NCBI GenBank assembly: GCA_903871875.1
Contig: CAIQIR010000104.1
Location: 1 to 64,000 of the forward strand
Length of the DNA: 64,000 nucleotides
Direction of reading: 5' to 3'
From: an uncultured Schlesneria sp.
Lineage (GTDB): Bacteria > Planctomycetota > Planctomycetia > Planctomycetales > Planctomycetaceae
Below, in pieces: positions 38,675 through 47,722 of the stretch; position 1 is the first letter of the stretch; each line of letters opens with the position of its first letter. Below the pieces are notes generated by a model. The model had not been told where the DNA came from and did no database searches. It saw nothing but the letters and a program-made list of their open reading frames with translations. A program made the position numbers and the translations under genes.

Positions 38675-40318
38675 ATGACGTCCGCCTTGACCAATCAATG
38701 CCTGACCGCCGAACAGTTGGTCGCCCCGTCGCCGCTTCCGGCTAACGAGTTCGCCCAACTCGCCGCACTGCGCCCGGCTGCAAGCAGAGAAGCAGAGTTG
38801 TCGGAACCGATTCCCCCGAGCGAGAGGATTGATCCTCGCTGGGTCTATCGCAGCGCAACAATTGCGGCAATCAGCTTTTTAATGCTGCATATCGGCGAGA
38901 TGAATTTCTGCGATCCAGACATGTGGCACGAAATGTCATTGTTCCGCCAGGCACTGCTCGAGGGCCAGATTCCGACCGAGGACCGTTTTGCCTACACACC
39001 GACAGTCTCCCCCTCTATCCATCACGAGTGGGGCGCGGGAGCGATCTTTTATGCCGTTGCCATGACCTGGGGTGCCTGTGGGATCATGGTTTTCAAATAC
39101 GCCTTGGTGCTGGGAACTGTTGCGGCTTGCTATCAATGTGCCCGGTTTCGCGGTGCGGGGGCAGCCGTCTTTCTGACGGTAGCTCCGGCCATGGCACTCT
39201 TCAGTTCGTATGGCTTCACAACCATTCGCGCGCAAGTTTTTACGCTGGCGCTGCTGGCGATCATGCTCTGTTTCCTCGAAATCGATCAACGACGACAGCG
39301 CTGGTGGATTGCAATTTGGCTGCCACTGCATGTTGTCTGGTTGAATGTGCATGCCGGATTCGTTGTCGGGTCGGGATTAATGGCCCTGCATGCGTGCGAA
39401 CAAATCATTCGCCGTCGGCCGTTCTGGCACTTTGTCCCGATCGGAATGGCCTTGGCCGGATTGATTTTCGTGAACCCTTACGGCGTTCAATATCTGCCTT
39501 ACCTGATGCACGGCCTGACGATGGCCCGGCCATTGATTATCGAATGGAATCCTCTCTGGCAACACGATACGCGGGTTTTCGCGCTGTATTTGTTGTCCCT
39601 GCTGCCGATCGGATACGCGGCCCACCAACTGGGGCTGCGACGCTTGAGCGGAATTCTGGTGTTGGCGGCCACGGCTTATGCAGCCGCTCGGCATACTCGC
39701 CACCTGTCGCTGTATTGCGTCGTCTGGACCTGCTACGTCCCGGCCTATTTACAGCAGACGAATGCGGGTGCATTGATCGACCAAATTTTTCGGCGATATG
39801 GCCGATTGGTGACACAGGTCTGTGTGGCCGTCACGCTGTTTTGTCTCTGCCGCGTGATTCCCGGTGCACCGTGGCAACTGTTGATCCCTGCAACTAATGC
39901 GGCCACGGAAGCGGGATTAGTCTGCTATCCCGTCGGAGCCGTACAATACCTGGATGAAGCTCAATTTCACGGTAACCTGATGTTGCCGTTCGAAGTGGGT
40001 GGATACGCGATGTGGAAACTTCATCCGCAGGCGAAAGTCAGCATCGACGGACGGTATGAAGTGGCTTACGAACCGGGTGTCTTAGAGGAACATTTGAAAC
40101 TGTACGGAGCCAAGCGCGGATGGCGCGACGTCCTGACCGAGTATCCGACAGACGCCGTGCTGGTGCCTTGTGTTTCCCGCTTATCCGCAGCGATGCCGAC
40201 GATGATCGGCTGGAATCGAACCTATTGTGACGGCGTCTACGAAGTCTACACTCGCCCAGGGTTTTCGCTGCCGTCTCGCGAGATCAATGCCGCCGAAATC
40301 CGCGCCAGCATGCCCTGA
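38675..40318 (+). CDS. Polytopic membrane protein of unknown function
   Basis: The protein has 547 residues from the ATG at 38675; a TTG six codons upstream is possible. About 60 cytosolic residues precede roughly 10-11 helices (residues 65-430). The last 130 residues are soluble and contain a GRYEVAYEPGVLEEHLKLYG segment. An acidic FCDPDMWHEM motif in the first loop and the overall topology recall GT-C glycosyltransferases, in which an early Asp binds the lipid-phosphate sugar. The similarity is only topological. It is transcribed alone; the cupin gene converges 40 bases away. Confidence 0.65.
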   Translation: MTSALTNQCLTAEQLVAPSPLPANEFAQLAALRPAASREAELSEPIPPSERIDPRWVYRSATIAAISFLMLHIGEMNFCDPDMWHEMSLFRQALLEGQIPTEDRFAYTPTVSPSIHHEWGAGAIFYAVAMTWGACGIMVFKYALVLGTVAACYQCARFRGAGAAVFLTVAPAMALFSSYGFTTIRAQVFTLALLAIMLCFLEIDQRRQRWWIAIWLPLHVVWLNVHAGFVVGSGLMALHACEQIIRRRPFWHFVPIGMALAGLIFVNPYGVQYLPYLMHGLTMARPLIIEWNPLWQHDTRVFALYLLSLLPIGYAAHQLGLRRLSGILVLAATAYAAARHTRHLSLYCVVWTCYVPAYLQQTNAGALIDQIFRRYGRLVTQVCVAVTLFCLCRVIPGAPWQLLIPATNAATEAGLVCYPVGAVQYLDEAQFHGNLMLPFEVGGYAMWKLHPQAKVSIDGRYEVAYEPGVLEEHLKLYGAKRGWRDVLTEYPTDAVLVPCVSRLSAAMPTMIGWNRTYCDGVYEVYTRPGFSLPSREINAAEIRASMP

Positions 40319-40358
40319 CTCCTCAGGAAGTGGGCCACAATACCCGCGAAATGTCCTC

Positions 40359-40694
40359 TCAGGACGGCTTCCCGTAATACACCGCCAGCCAGACAGTTGG
40401 CTCATCAGACGCGGTCCATTCGACCCTGTGTTTCTGATGGGCAGGGATCTCGACGAAATCACCCGGCCCTAGTTCGACGATTTGATCGCCTTCTGCAAAT
40501 CGAAGTTTGGCGGAGCCCTTCAAAACCAGGACCCATTCATGCTGGTCCTGGTCGTACCAGAAGTCTGGATCGGAAACCTGGCCGTGCGACACGATGCGTT
40601 CGATCCGAACGTCAGGGTTTTCAATCAGCGTGGCAAACAGTTCCTGGGGCGACGAATCGGGAATTTCGGCAAATAGATTCCGGAGGGTACTCAT
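40359..40694 (-). CDS. Small cupin-domain protein
   Basis: The protein has 111 residues with one cupin barrel. Cupin motif 1 is represented by DQDQHEWVLVLKGSAKL and motif 2 by GDFVEIPAHQKHRV. The metal ligands are probably two or three His plus Glu. Family members range from dioxygenases to sugar epimerases, so no specific reaction is assigned. It is encoded downstream of the tRNA, with the terminator at 40762-40794 between them. Confidence 0.85.
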   Translation of the reverse strand: MSTLRNLFAEIPDSSPQELFATLIENPDVRIERIVSHGQVSDPDFWYDQDQHEWVLVLKGSAKLRFAEGDQIVELGPGDFVEIPAHQKHRVEWTASDEPTVWLAVYYGKPS

Positions 40695-40761
40695 CGTGTT
40701 CGCTCGTTGTCAGCGTCACTCCCCAGCAAGTTCACTCCAACAAGGCACTTGGGGGCAAACA

Positions 40762-40794
40762 AAAAGCCCTTCAGTACAAGTCTGAAGGGCTTTT
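40762..40794 (-). terminator. Terminator of the initiator tRNA gene
   Basis: A perfect 13-base inverted repeat, AAAAGCCCTTCAG (40762-40774) and CTGAAGGGCTTTT (40782-40794), surrounds a 7-base loop. Both arms end in an A or T tract, so it could act in either direction. It lies 13 bases past the tRNA 3' end on the minus strand. Confidence 0.85.
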
Positions 40795-40807
40795 GTTATA
40801 CAAACAG

Positions 40808-40881
<74 letters not shown>

Positions 40882-40906
40882 TCAGGGTGTCGTTGCCGAC
40901 AGAGGG

Positions 40907-40912
40907 AGTATA
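40907..40912 (-). promoter_or_regulatory. Possible -10 box of the tRNA-fMet gene
   Basis: On the minus strand TATACT lies about 25 bases upstream of the tRNA 5' end. A TTGACT further upstream is 25 bases from it, too far for a standard -35, so only the -10 is proposed. Confidence 0.4.
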
Positions 40913-40999
40913 TCGGTCGTCCACCAGAAAGAAAGTCAGTCAATCCTCGAATTCGTATCTTTGTCACGTCTTTGCTGAGAAATCGATCAAAAACAGGTC

Positions 41000-42463
41000 T
41001 TACGACAGAATCCCAGTCACCGCATCAGCATTCACCATCTCGCGCGGTTGGTTCAAATGGTTGTAGATCATGCGGCGTGGATTCATTCCCACACTGTGGT
41101 AGATCGTGGCGAGCAATTCGATCGGATGAACCGGGTTTTCCACCGGAGCGGATGCGGTTTGATCCGACTTGCCCCACACAAAACCTCGTTTGACGCCCGC
41201 ACCGGCCATCAAGCCGGTATAGCAATACGGCCAGTGATCGCGGCCATCGTCGGTATTGCCGTTTCCAGAAGTGCTGACGCCACGTTTGGGGCTGCGACCA
41301 AATTCACCGATCGCCAACACCAATGTATCCTTCAACATCCCACGTTCGTCCAGGTCGGCAATCAATGCGGACAGCCCTGCGTCAAGCATCGGAGCCGATT
41401 GATTCTTCATGCGCGCCGACAACCCGGCATGAACGTCGAACGAATGATTGTCGGAATTGGCCACTTTCGGCCAGTTGACCTGAACAACACGAGTTCCAGC
41501 TTCGATCAGGCGACGGGCCAAAAGGCAGCTTTGCCCAAACGTGTTGTTGCCATATTTGTCGCGAAGCTCCTTCGATTCGGCCGAGAGATTGAACGCTTCA
41601 CGCGCTTGTCCCGACAGCACGAGCGACAGTGCCTTGCCGTAGTATTCATCAAGAGCATATTTGCTGACGGCTTTGTCCAGTTCGTTCATGCTGGCATTGA
41701 CCGTTTCCCGCAGACTGGCGCGACGAGCCATTCGATCTTGTGGAACTTCGGGCCGCAATTGCAGGTCGTCGACGCGAATCCGATCCATCTTGGTCATATC
41801 CATGTCGTCGCCGACCGGATAGAGGGTGTACGGATCGAAGGCTCGTCCCATGAAGCCGGCATTGCCTCCTTTACCAATCACGCCGCTCTCCTGCAGCGGT
41901 CGAGGCATCATGACATACGGCAACATCGGTACTTCTGGCGGTCGAGCTTTGATAACATGGCAGCCCCAGTTGGGAAAATCCTTAGGACTGGGAGGTTCGA
42001 GCTGACCGGAAGGACTGACCTTATCGGCCGTGTACCCCGTCATCATTTGATAGATCGCGGCGGTGTGATTGAACAATCCGTTCGGCGTATAGCTGACGGC
42101 CCGCAGCAACGTGGTCTTGTCGAGTTCCTGAGCCAGTTTCGGCATCAATTCGGTGAATTGAACGCCGGGCAGTTTCGTATCGATCGGCTTGAATACGCTT
42201 TTGACATTATCGGGAACGTCGGTCTTCGGATCCCACAGATCCAGATGACTCGGACCGCCTTGCAGATAAACCAGAATCACATGTTTGGCTTTGCCGAACC
42301 CCACACCGCCATATCGGACGTCGTCCGCGGCGCGCGCTTTCTCGTTTTGCAGCAAGGCGGGCAATGACAGCCCCAACATTGATGCGCCACCGACGCGAAG
42401 TAGTTCCCGACGACTGAATCCATCACAAGTGTCTTTACCGTACTGGCCGGGGATCACAAACAT
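41000..42463 (-). CDS. DUF1501 protein with Tat leader
   Basis: The protein has 487 residues. A twin-arginine-type leader ([20 protein letters not shown]) occupies residues 12-40. DUF1501 is related to the alkaline phosphatase/sulfatase superfamily; visible markers are [12 protein letters not shown], a GVGFGKAKH opening and a [10 protein letters not shown] segment near residue 390. Catalytic activity is not established. In planctomycetes this family usually pairs with a DUF1549/DUF1553 cytochrome protein; no such partner lies within this window. The gene is transcribed alone, divergent from the TolQ-like operon. Confidence 0.92.
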   Translation of the reverse strand: MFVIPGQYGKDTCDGFSRRELLRVGGASMLGLSLPALLQNEKARAADDVRYGGVGFGKAKHVILVYLQGGPSHLDLWDPKTDVPDNVKSVFKPIDTKLPGVQFTELMPKLAQELDKTTLLRAVSYTPNGLFNHTAAIYQMMTGYTADKVSPSGQLEPPSPKDFPNWGCHVIKARPPEVPMLPYVMMPRPLQESGVIGKGGNAGFMGRAFDPYTLYPVGDDMDMTKMDRIRVDDLQLRPEVPQDRMARRASLRETVNASMNELDKAVSKYALDEYYGKALSLVLSGQAREAFNLSAESKELRDKYGNNTFGQSCLLARRLIEAGTRVVQVNWPKVANSDNHSFDVHAGLSARMKNQSAPMLDAGLSALIADLDERGMLKDTLVLAIGEFGRSPKRGVSTSGNGNTDDGRDHWPYCYTGLMAGAGVKRGFVWGKSDQTASAPVENPVHPIELLATIYHSVGMNPRRMIYNHLNQPREMVNADAVTGILS

Positions 42464-42793
42464 GTGGTTCGTTCCAGGAATGAGAGGTTGGGGAGTCGCA
42501 GTCTTTCACATTGAACAAATCCGCCGCAACATGGCCACTAGAATACATCGGCAAACATGATTGCGTTGAATTGCTTTATAACGTGGCCCGGAAACAGCTG
42601 TCAATCATTTGATGCGTTGCCGAACCGACGCCGATCGACGTATCTTACGAAATAGCCAACAATTCTGTCGAAACCGTCACCGGGCTCTGAGTCCCGTTCT
42701 CGCGAATCGCCCCAGTTTCTTCTGGGATGTTTCGCGAATAGAATCACGATGATGCCTCGCGTTCCTTTTTGAATCGCCAATCGGAATCATTTG
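42464..42793. other. 330-base divergent region with a cruciform-like element
   Basis: This region separates the DUF1501 gene from the TolQ/TolR-like operon. A nested inverted repeat lies at 42700-42737: TCGCGA on both outer sides and CCCAG/CTGGG inside. A TAGAAT box follows at 42739-42744, a plausible -10 for the rightward operon. No gene is seen. Confidence 0.5.
42700..42737. promoter_or_regulatory. Nested inverted repeat, possible operator of the TolQ/R-like operon
   Basis: TCGCGA (42700-42705) and TCGCGA (42732-42737) flank CCCAG (42711-42715) and CTGGG (42722-42726). It sits directly before a TAGAAT box and about 57 bases upstream of the first start codon, a fitting place for a repressor or activator. 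Confidence 0.35.
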
Positions 42794-43465
42794 ATGCCCT
42801 ATTTCACGTCCGAAATGTCGAGGGATTTGCTCAACCGAATGTCGAGCATGTCGTCATTCGTGATTGCCGGGGTCGCAATTTTCCATCTGTTAGTCTTTTT
42901 TTGGCTGATGAGGTGGGCTCGACGAGACCTGCGGCGAATGGCGGCCGACTTTGATCAGTTCACGCGAGAACTGAAATATCGCAGCATCCTCGAACGCGGT
43001 TCCAATCTGTCCGACCAAATCGACGCCTTCCTGGCCGACATCAAAGATGTGCTGGACGATCCGTCAAAAGCGGCCGAACGTCAGAACCTGTGGCTGCGCA
43101 TGCGCATCCTCGACGAGGAACGCCGCTACCTGCAATCACAATCATTCGAAACCTGGTACACAATCTGCCGCACGATGATCGAGGCCTATCCGCTAGCGGG
43201 CGTCTTGGGAACGGTGCTCGCCATTGGGGCGGCACTGCAATCAGGCCATGGCAACGCCCAACAGACGACGGCGGATATCGTCCGCAACTTCGGCGAATCG
43301 ATCTGGGCCACGTTCATTGGCCTGTTTTCCGCCATGGTTTTGATGTTTGTGAACAGTATCGTCGAAACCAAATTCCGGCGTCTGACCGAGAACCGATTAC
43401 ACGTGCGTGAAACAATTGCCCGCGCCAAACGCGAATTGTCGATTGCGGCGGGAGGTCACACATGA
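42794..43465 (+). CDS. MotA/TolQ/ExbB-like proton-channel subunit
   Basis: The protein has 223 residues from the ATG at 42794. It has three membrane helices: residues about 18-40, then a pair at about 130-155 and 172-195. The helix pair contains the family pattern ETWYTICRTMIEAYPLAGVLGTVLAIGAAL with small residues lining the channel. A coiled cytosolic loop of about 85 residues lies between helices 1 and 2. TolQ, ExbB and MotA conduct protons and need a partner with a membrane Asp. The stop overlaps the next gene as ATGA, and that gene supplies an ExbD/TolR-like partner. Confidence 0.85.
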   Translation: MPYFTSEMSRDLLNRMSSMSSFVIAGVAIFHLLVFFWLMRWARRDLRRMAADFDQFTRELKYRSILERGSNLSDQIDAFLADIKDVLDDPSKAAERQNLWLRMRILDEERRYLQSQSFETWYTICRTMIEAYPLAGVLGTVLAIGAALQSGHGNAQQTTADIVRNFGESIWATFIGLFSAMVLMFVNSIVETKFRRLTENRLHVRETIARAKRELSIAAGGHT

Positions 43466-44223
43466 CAAATCTTCGCCGCATCACGTTGCAATTGACTCCG
43501 CTGCTGGACCTGCTGCTGATCGTGATGTTCGCCCAGTACATGGAACTACGGATTGTCGCGCAGCAAGAGGCCGAACGGATTGCCACCGAACGAGACTTCA
43601 CCTCGCGCGAGAATGCCGAGCTACGGCAGCAGGTCGATCAATGGGAGGCGCAACAGCGGAAATTCGACGAAAAGCAGGACCAACAGCGCGACCAGTTGGG
43701 CCTCTTGATGCGCGAGTTATTCAAGATCCCGGAATCGATCATCAATAAGGTGATTCAGCCGCGTGGGAAAACCGAATCGGGGGGCCTTTCACCCAGCGAA
43801 ATTGCAGATTTGAAGTCTCGCTTCCAGCAATTGGCCACTTCACGCGGCGATCAGGTGGTCGATCATCTACTAACGTTCAACGAGATGCGAAAGCAATTTG
43901 ACGTTTGGGAGTTCTATCTGAATGAAAATGGCGAACTGCTGATCACGGTGGGGCAAGATCGTGAGCAAATGAAATCGAAAGTCATCGACACGCCGGAAGT
44001 ATTCGTCGACGTGGTGCTGCAAGTTCGTAAACAATACCCTCCGACAAAACCCAGCGTTCTGATACTGTGTCGATACGGCGATTGTCGGCTGGTCAATAAA
44101 CTTTCCATGACTCGCGGTCTGCCCGCGATTGCAGAACGAATGAAAACCGATGGTCAGGGAGCTGTCCATTTCGAATACGCAGTGTTCGGCTATCGCCCTC
44201 AGTTGGAACTGGGGTCTCGATGA
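43462..44223 (+). CDS. Single-pass ExbD/TolR-like protein with coiled coil
   Basis: The protein has 253 residues. One N-terminal helix reads LQLTPLLDLLLIVMFAQYMEL, matching the ExbD/TolR pattern in which Asp sits inside the helix (Asp17 here). A Gln/Glu-rich coiled coil covers about residues 35-90. The C-terminal 120 residues look alpha/beta (ELLITVGQ, VLILCRYGD) and could be a periplasmic domain like that of ExbD, though longer. It overlaps the TolQ-like gene by 4 bases. Together they should form a proton-driven complex; the cargo or partner is unknown. Confidence 0.65.
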   Translation: MTNLRRITLQLTPLLDLLLIVMFAQYMELRIVAQQEAERIATERDFTSRENAELRQQVDQWEAQQRKFDEKQDQQRDQLGLLMRELFKIPESIINKVIQPRGKTESGGLSPSEIADLKSRFQQLATSRGDQVVDHLLTFNEMRKQFDVWEFYLNENGELLITVGQDREQMKSKVIDTPEVFVDVVLQVRKQYPPTKPSVLILCRYGDCRLVNKLSMTRGLPAIAERMKTDGQGAVHFEYAVFGYRPQLELGSR

Positions 44224-44274
44224 CGTCACGTTGGTCGCAACAGGCAATGAACGATTCCCAGTAAAGGGTCAGTG

Positions 44275-44772
44275 ATGGCAGAACGGTCACGCGGAATGCT
44301 GTTTCGCAAACGAAATCTCTTAGGAGCCGTGCTGATCGCGGGAATTGGCCTGGGCATATACCTGGGCAAATGGACGGGGTTCGGCAACGGCGGAAATGGA
44401 TTCTTCGGATTCGGCGGCCCCGGAGATGTCTCGCAAAACGAAACGGCCGACGACACCAAAGATTCGCCGGCCAAAGAATCGCCGGAATTGGCGATCAGCG
44501 ATTTGCCGCAGGAAGTCCCTCGAGTCGTGCGGGTGCTGATCAATGAACATGATTTCTTATTGCGTTCGGAGGGTAAAGACACGCCGATCAGCCTGAAGAA
44601 GTTAGTAGAACTGATTCAGCAGGCCCCCGGCGACGATGATGGCATCCGTGTCCGTGTCTACGAGAAGATGACCGCCCGCGCAAAGGCCGAAGACGATTTG
44701 AAAGAGGCGTTGACAGCGGCTGGCATTCCCGACACCGCGGTGTTTTGGGTTCCTCCCAATCCCGAAAAATAA
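44275..44772 (+). CDS. Second single-pass protein with ExbD-like C-terminal domain
   Basis: The protein has 165 residues from the ATG at 44275, with AAAGGG about 8 bases upstream. A membrane helix covers about residues 14-32. A Gly/Phe/Asn-rich linker and an acidic stretch follow. The last 80 residues (RVVRVLINEHDFLL, KLVELIQQAPG, IRVRVYE, LKEALTAAGI) have the strand-helix-strand order of the ExbD/TolR periplasmic domain. No intramembrane Asp is seen, unlike its neighbour. It starts 51 bases after the previous gene and probably belongs to the same complex. It was not recognised as a known family. Confidence 0.6.
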   Translation: MAERSRGMLFRKRNLLGAVLIAGIGLGIYLGKWTGFGNGGNGFFGFGGPGDVSQNETADDTKDSPAKESPELAISDLPQEVPRVVRVLINEHDFLLRSEGKDTPISLKKLVELIQQAPGDDDGIRVRVYEKMTARAKAEDDLKEALTAAGIPDTAVFWVPPNPEK

Positions 44773-44852
44773 TCCTGCCGCCACGTCCCAGCGCCTGTCC
44801 TCCAAGAGTACGAATGTCGGCACCACAAACAGCATAGAATCGGGTTGATTCC

Positions 44853-46115
44853 ATGAATCGGTTCATCTCGTTGTCAGTGCTGTTGACGCTGATCGTGGTC
44901 TTGGGTGGCATGCTCTTCCAGGTTGTCACTCCGTTTATCCTGCCTCTGTTTCTCGCTGCGGTGCTCGCAGTCATCTGCCAGCCACTACACCAATATTTCT
45001 TGCGAAAAACCGGTCGGCGAAATGCCCTGGCTGCGGCACTTTCCACAGTGACCTTGGTCGCCATGCTGGTGATACCAACCGTCATTGGCACATTTATCTG
45101 CGCGGTCCAGCTTTATTCACTCGCCGACCAGCATCTCGATGGCGATTGGCATCGCGGGTTAGACCTCTTATGGACGAAGGGCGTTGATCCGGCCCTGGAA
45201 CGAATCAGACCGTTCTATCCCGGTGGACTATCGGATGAACAACTGGACAAGTTGAAAAATCAGTTTGCCGAAAGTCTTCAATCCCTGGCCGGCCAGATTG
45301 CTTCAAGGACATTTCAAATCGCGTCATCGACCGTAGGCATGTTTGTGTCGCTGTCGGTGGCGTTCGGCATGTTTATTACCGCCCTCTATTATTTCCTGGC
45401 TGATGGCCCGGCGTTGATCGTCGCGGCGGAAGAGATGATCCCGCTTCCGGTCGATCATCAGCGTCGACTTTGCGAGCGATTTGCGAAGGTTGTCAGGGCG
45501 GTGGTCACGGCCACATTTCTGGCCGCCTTTTTTCAAGGGTTCGCTACCGCGATCGCCCTGCACTTTTGTGGCATCGGCTACTTCTGGATCTTCCTGGCGA
45601 TCACGTCGTTTGCTTCGTTGATTCCGCTGGTCGGGGCCTGGATTGTGTGGGCACCGTGCGTCGCGTGGCTCGTCCTGCAAGGACATTGGGGCGCCGCTAC
45701 GCTGCTGACCCTGTGGGGAATCGCGGTCGTCAGTATGCTCGACAACGGCGTCAAAATGTATGTCTTGCAGAACGACGCCGATCTGCACCCACTATTGGGA
45801 TTCATCAGCGTGGTCGGCGCGTTACAGGTGCTGGGCCTGTGGGGAATTTTCATCGGCCCGATTGTCGCCTCGTGTTTGTTCGCGCTGATTCAGATCTTCA
45901 ATGCGGAACTGCGAGAACTGACCAAAGATCGCCAGAACAGTCAAGGGGGTTCCCCTCCTGCCGTCCCGGTACCCCCAGCCGCAGATCCGTCACACTACGG
46001 AGCCGTAGCGGCTCTGACGACCGGTGGGGCCGAATTGGCGACATCCACGGATCTGTCGCCGGCTAAAGTGGAATCGGCGCCCTCGGCCAAATTACCCCGC
46101 CCAAAACGACGGTGA
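44853..46115 (+). CDS. AI-2E family transporter
   Basis: The protein has 420 residues. The family topology is visible: two helices near the N-terminus, a long soluble insertion (residues 85-160), then five to six helices in the C-terminal half with the family pattern around LGLWGIFIGPIVASCLFALIQIF. A disordered tail of about 60 residues, rich in Pro and Ala, ends the chain. Members of this family export small molecules or Na+; the link to autoinducer-2 holds for only a few. It starts 80 bases after the TolR-like gene on the same strand and ends 15 bases from the inositol synthase gene. Confidence 0.88.
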   Translation: MNRFISLSVLLTLIVVLGGMLFQVVTPFILPLFLAAVLAVICQPLHQYFLRKTGRRNALAAALSTVTLVAMLVIPTVIGTFICAVQLYSLADQHLDGDWHRGLDLLWTKGVDPALERIRPFYPGGLSDEQLDKLKNQFAESLQSLAGQIASRTFQIASSTVGMFVSLSVAFGMFITALYYFLADGPALIVAAEEMIPLPVDHQRRLCERFAKVVRAVVTATFLAAFFQGFATAIALHFCGIGYFWIFLAITSFASLIPLVGAWIVWAPCVAWLVLQGHWGAATLLTLWGIAVVSMLDNGVKMYVLQNDADLHPLLGFISVVGALQVLGLWGIFIGPIVASCLFALIQIFNAELRELTKDRQNSQGGSPPAVPVPPAADPSHYGAVAALTTGGAELATSTDLSPAKVESAPSAKLPRPKRR

Positions 46116-46130
46116 TCAGGAAATTGCTCC

Positions 46131-47357
46131 TTATTCGTCGCCGTCGTCTTCATTAGCCACTCGATCGACCCATTGGGTGAGTTGCTGGAACTGATAGGCA
46201 AACGCCGGTTCGTCGGTTCCCATCGGGCTCTTGAAGAACGAAGCAAGATGTGTCATCACGCCGCTCGAACCGCGTCGAGCTTCGCGTTCGGTAAGCCGGA
46301 TCAGATCGATCACCAGCGGCGCTGCCAGCAGCGAATCGCATCCCTGCCAGGTGAACTGCAGGACCATCGGTGTCCCGAGAAACCCCTGGAAATGGATATG
46401 GTCCCAGGCCGTTTTCCAATCGCCCATCGACTCGATGTATTCGATCGATACCAGCGTCTGCGGCTTATAGCCGAGAATCTCGGTCAACAGGTGATCCTTC
46501 GATTTGACCTTGTTCGCTTTATTCTCGGGGTCGTCCAATACCTTCCCATCGAGGTTTCCGAAAATGTTGTGGCCGACCCAGCTCATGACTTTCAGATTGC
46601 GGGCGGCAAACATTGGCGCCAGCACGGCCTTCATCAGAGTTTCGCCCGTCTTACCGTCACGGCCGACATGCAGCGTGTTTTGAAGATGGGCATATTCGTC
46701 GAGTCCCGGCAGGTCGGAACCGATTGAAGGCGTAAAGTTCACGAAATGACTGCCGCTTTGCATCGCCGCAATCGCGTAGAGAGTACTGGCCGGCAGTGGC
46801 GAAGGGGCTTTGGCAGCCAGCGATTTCTGGATCTCGGCCCACTTCCAGGTCCGCACCACGTCCGGGGGAGGCGGTTCCGTCGACGAGACATTGACGACGA
46901 CAACGCGGTCCAGTTTCTCTTTCGTTTTGAAATCCTGAATATCCTTAGCCAGACGTGCCACCGCCTGGGCGGCAGTCTCTTTGCGCAGCTTCAGCGCGGC
47001 CGGACCGGCCAACGACTCGATTTTGGCTCCAACATTCACCAACGTACCGGGGCGGATATTGCCGTCGAATTTCGACAATTGGGGAGCGATGGCGGCGAGT
47101 GTTTTTTCGTTGAAGACGTGCGATTTTTCGACCAGAATCCGGGCTTCCGCGGCATAACTCGTGTCACGAATTTCGTGACCGCCGACCACCAGCTCGTCCC
47201 ATTGAATCAAATCCAACTTGGCGAACGGAGGCAGCGACGTGACGAGGCCTGTGGTATCGGTCAGCCCTTTGCGCAGTGCGGTCAGGCCCACAACGACCGT
47301 GGTCGCCACACCGCCCCATGCGCCGATTAACCACACACCAACTTTCCGCTTCGCCAT
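46131..47357 (-). CDS. ino1: Inositol-3-phosphate synthase
   Basis: The protein has 408 residues, close to the bacterial/archaeal length. The N-terminal VGVWLIGAWGGVATT is the NAD-binding loop. Other family features are HFVNFTPSIGSDLPG, a KTGETLMKAVLAPMFAARNL segment with catalytic lysines, WVGHNIFGNLDG, and IQWDELVVGG. It converts glucose-6-phosphate to myo-inositol-3-phosphate with NAD, the entry to inositol lipids and solutes. No inositol monophosphatase or phosphatidylinositol synthase is adjacent. It is transcribed alone, convergent with the AI-2E gene and divergent from the ExbB-like gene. Confidence 0.92.
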   Translation of the reverse strand: MAKRKVGVWLIGAWGGVATTVVVGLTALRKGLTDTTGLVTSLPPFAKLDLIQWDELVVGGHEIRDTSYAAEARILVEKSHVFNEKTLAAIAPQLSKFDGNIRPGTLVNVGAKIESLAGPAALKLRKETAAQAVARLAKDIQDFKTKEKLDRVVVVNVSSTEPPPPDVVRTWKWAEIQKSLAAKAPSPLPASTLYAIAAMQSGSHFVNFTPSIGSDLPGLDEYAHLQNTLHVGRDGKTGETLMKAVLAPMFAARNLKVMSWVGHNIFGNLDGKVLDDPENKANKVKSKDHLLTEILGYKPQTLVSIEYIESMGDWKTAWDHIHFQGFLGTPMVLQFTWQGCDSLLAAPLVIDLIRLTEREARRGSSGVMTHLASFFKSPMGTDEPAFAYQFQQLTQWVDRVANEDDGDE

Positions 47358-47722
47358 GCCTCGCGCCTTCCTTTGATGTCATTCCTAAGTTGTCAATTTG
47401 ATTATAGGAGCCTGCCATTTCGAAGCCTCACTCTATCAGAGGCCATCAGGCATCGCGAGTATGTCATTTGGCGTGATGGGGAAGTCATCAAGTTCAACTG
47501 AATGACGAGCAATTGATGCGTTGCCAAGGGATTTTCGATTCCCTTCGGTCTCCGATTCTCCTCAGGGATGAAAGTTGGAATACCAAAACCTCTTATTCTG
47601 CGCATTCGCCACGGTCAAAAGCCGTTTTGGCGATCAGGTCGTCAGATCGGCATTTGGTTTTTCGCTCAAATCAGTAGAATGCGAGGGTTCGAGCCGATTT
47701 TCTGGTTGGTGTCACCCATTTC
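47358..47722. other. 365-base divergent intergenic region
   Basis: The region separates the inositol synthase and ExbB-like genes. A TAGAAT box at 47675-47680, with TTTGGT 16 bases before it, is a possible promoter for the rightward gene. No other structure or gene is supported. Confidence 0.4.

Noticed and set aside
41048-42367. Long plus-strand frame of 439 codons opposite the DUF1501 gene
   Set aside because: It mirrors a clear DUF1501 gene and the His/Arg/Gln-rich translation has no family pattern; it is an antisense shadow.
42794-44772. Zorya-type defence system (ZorA/ZorB)
   Set aside because: A MotA-like protein is present, but there is no long ZorA tail, no peptidoglycan-binding ZorB and no helicase or nuclease partner.
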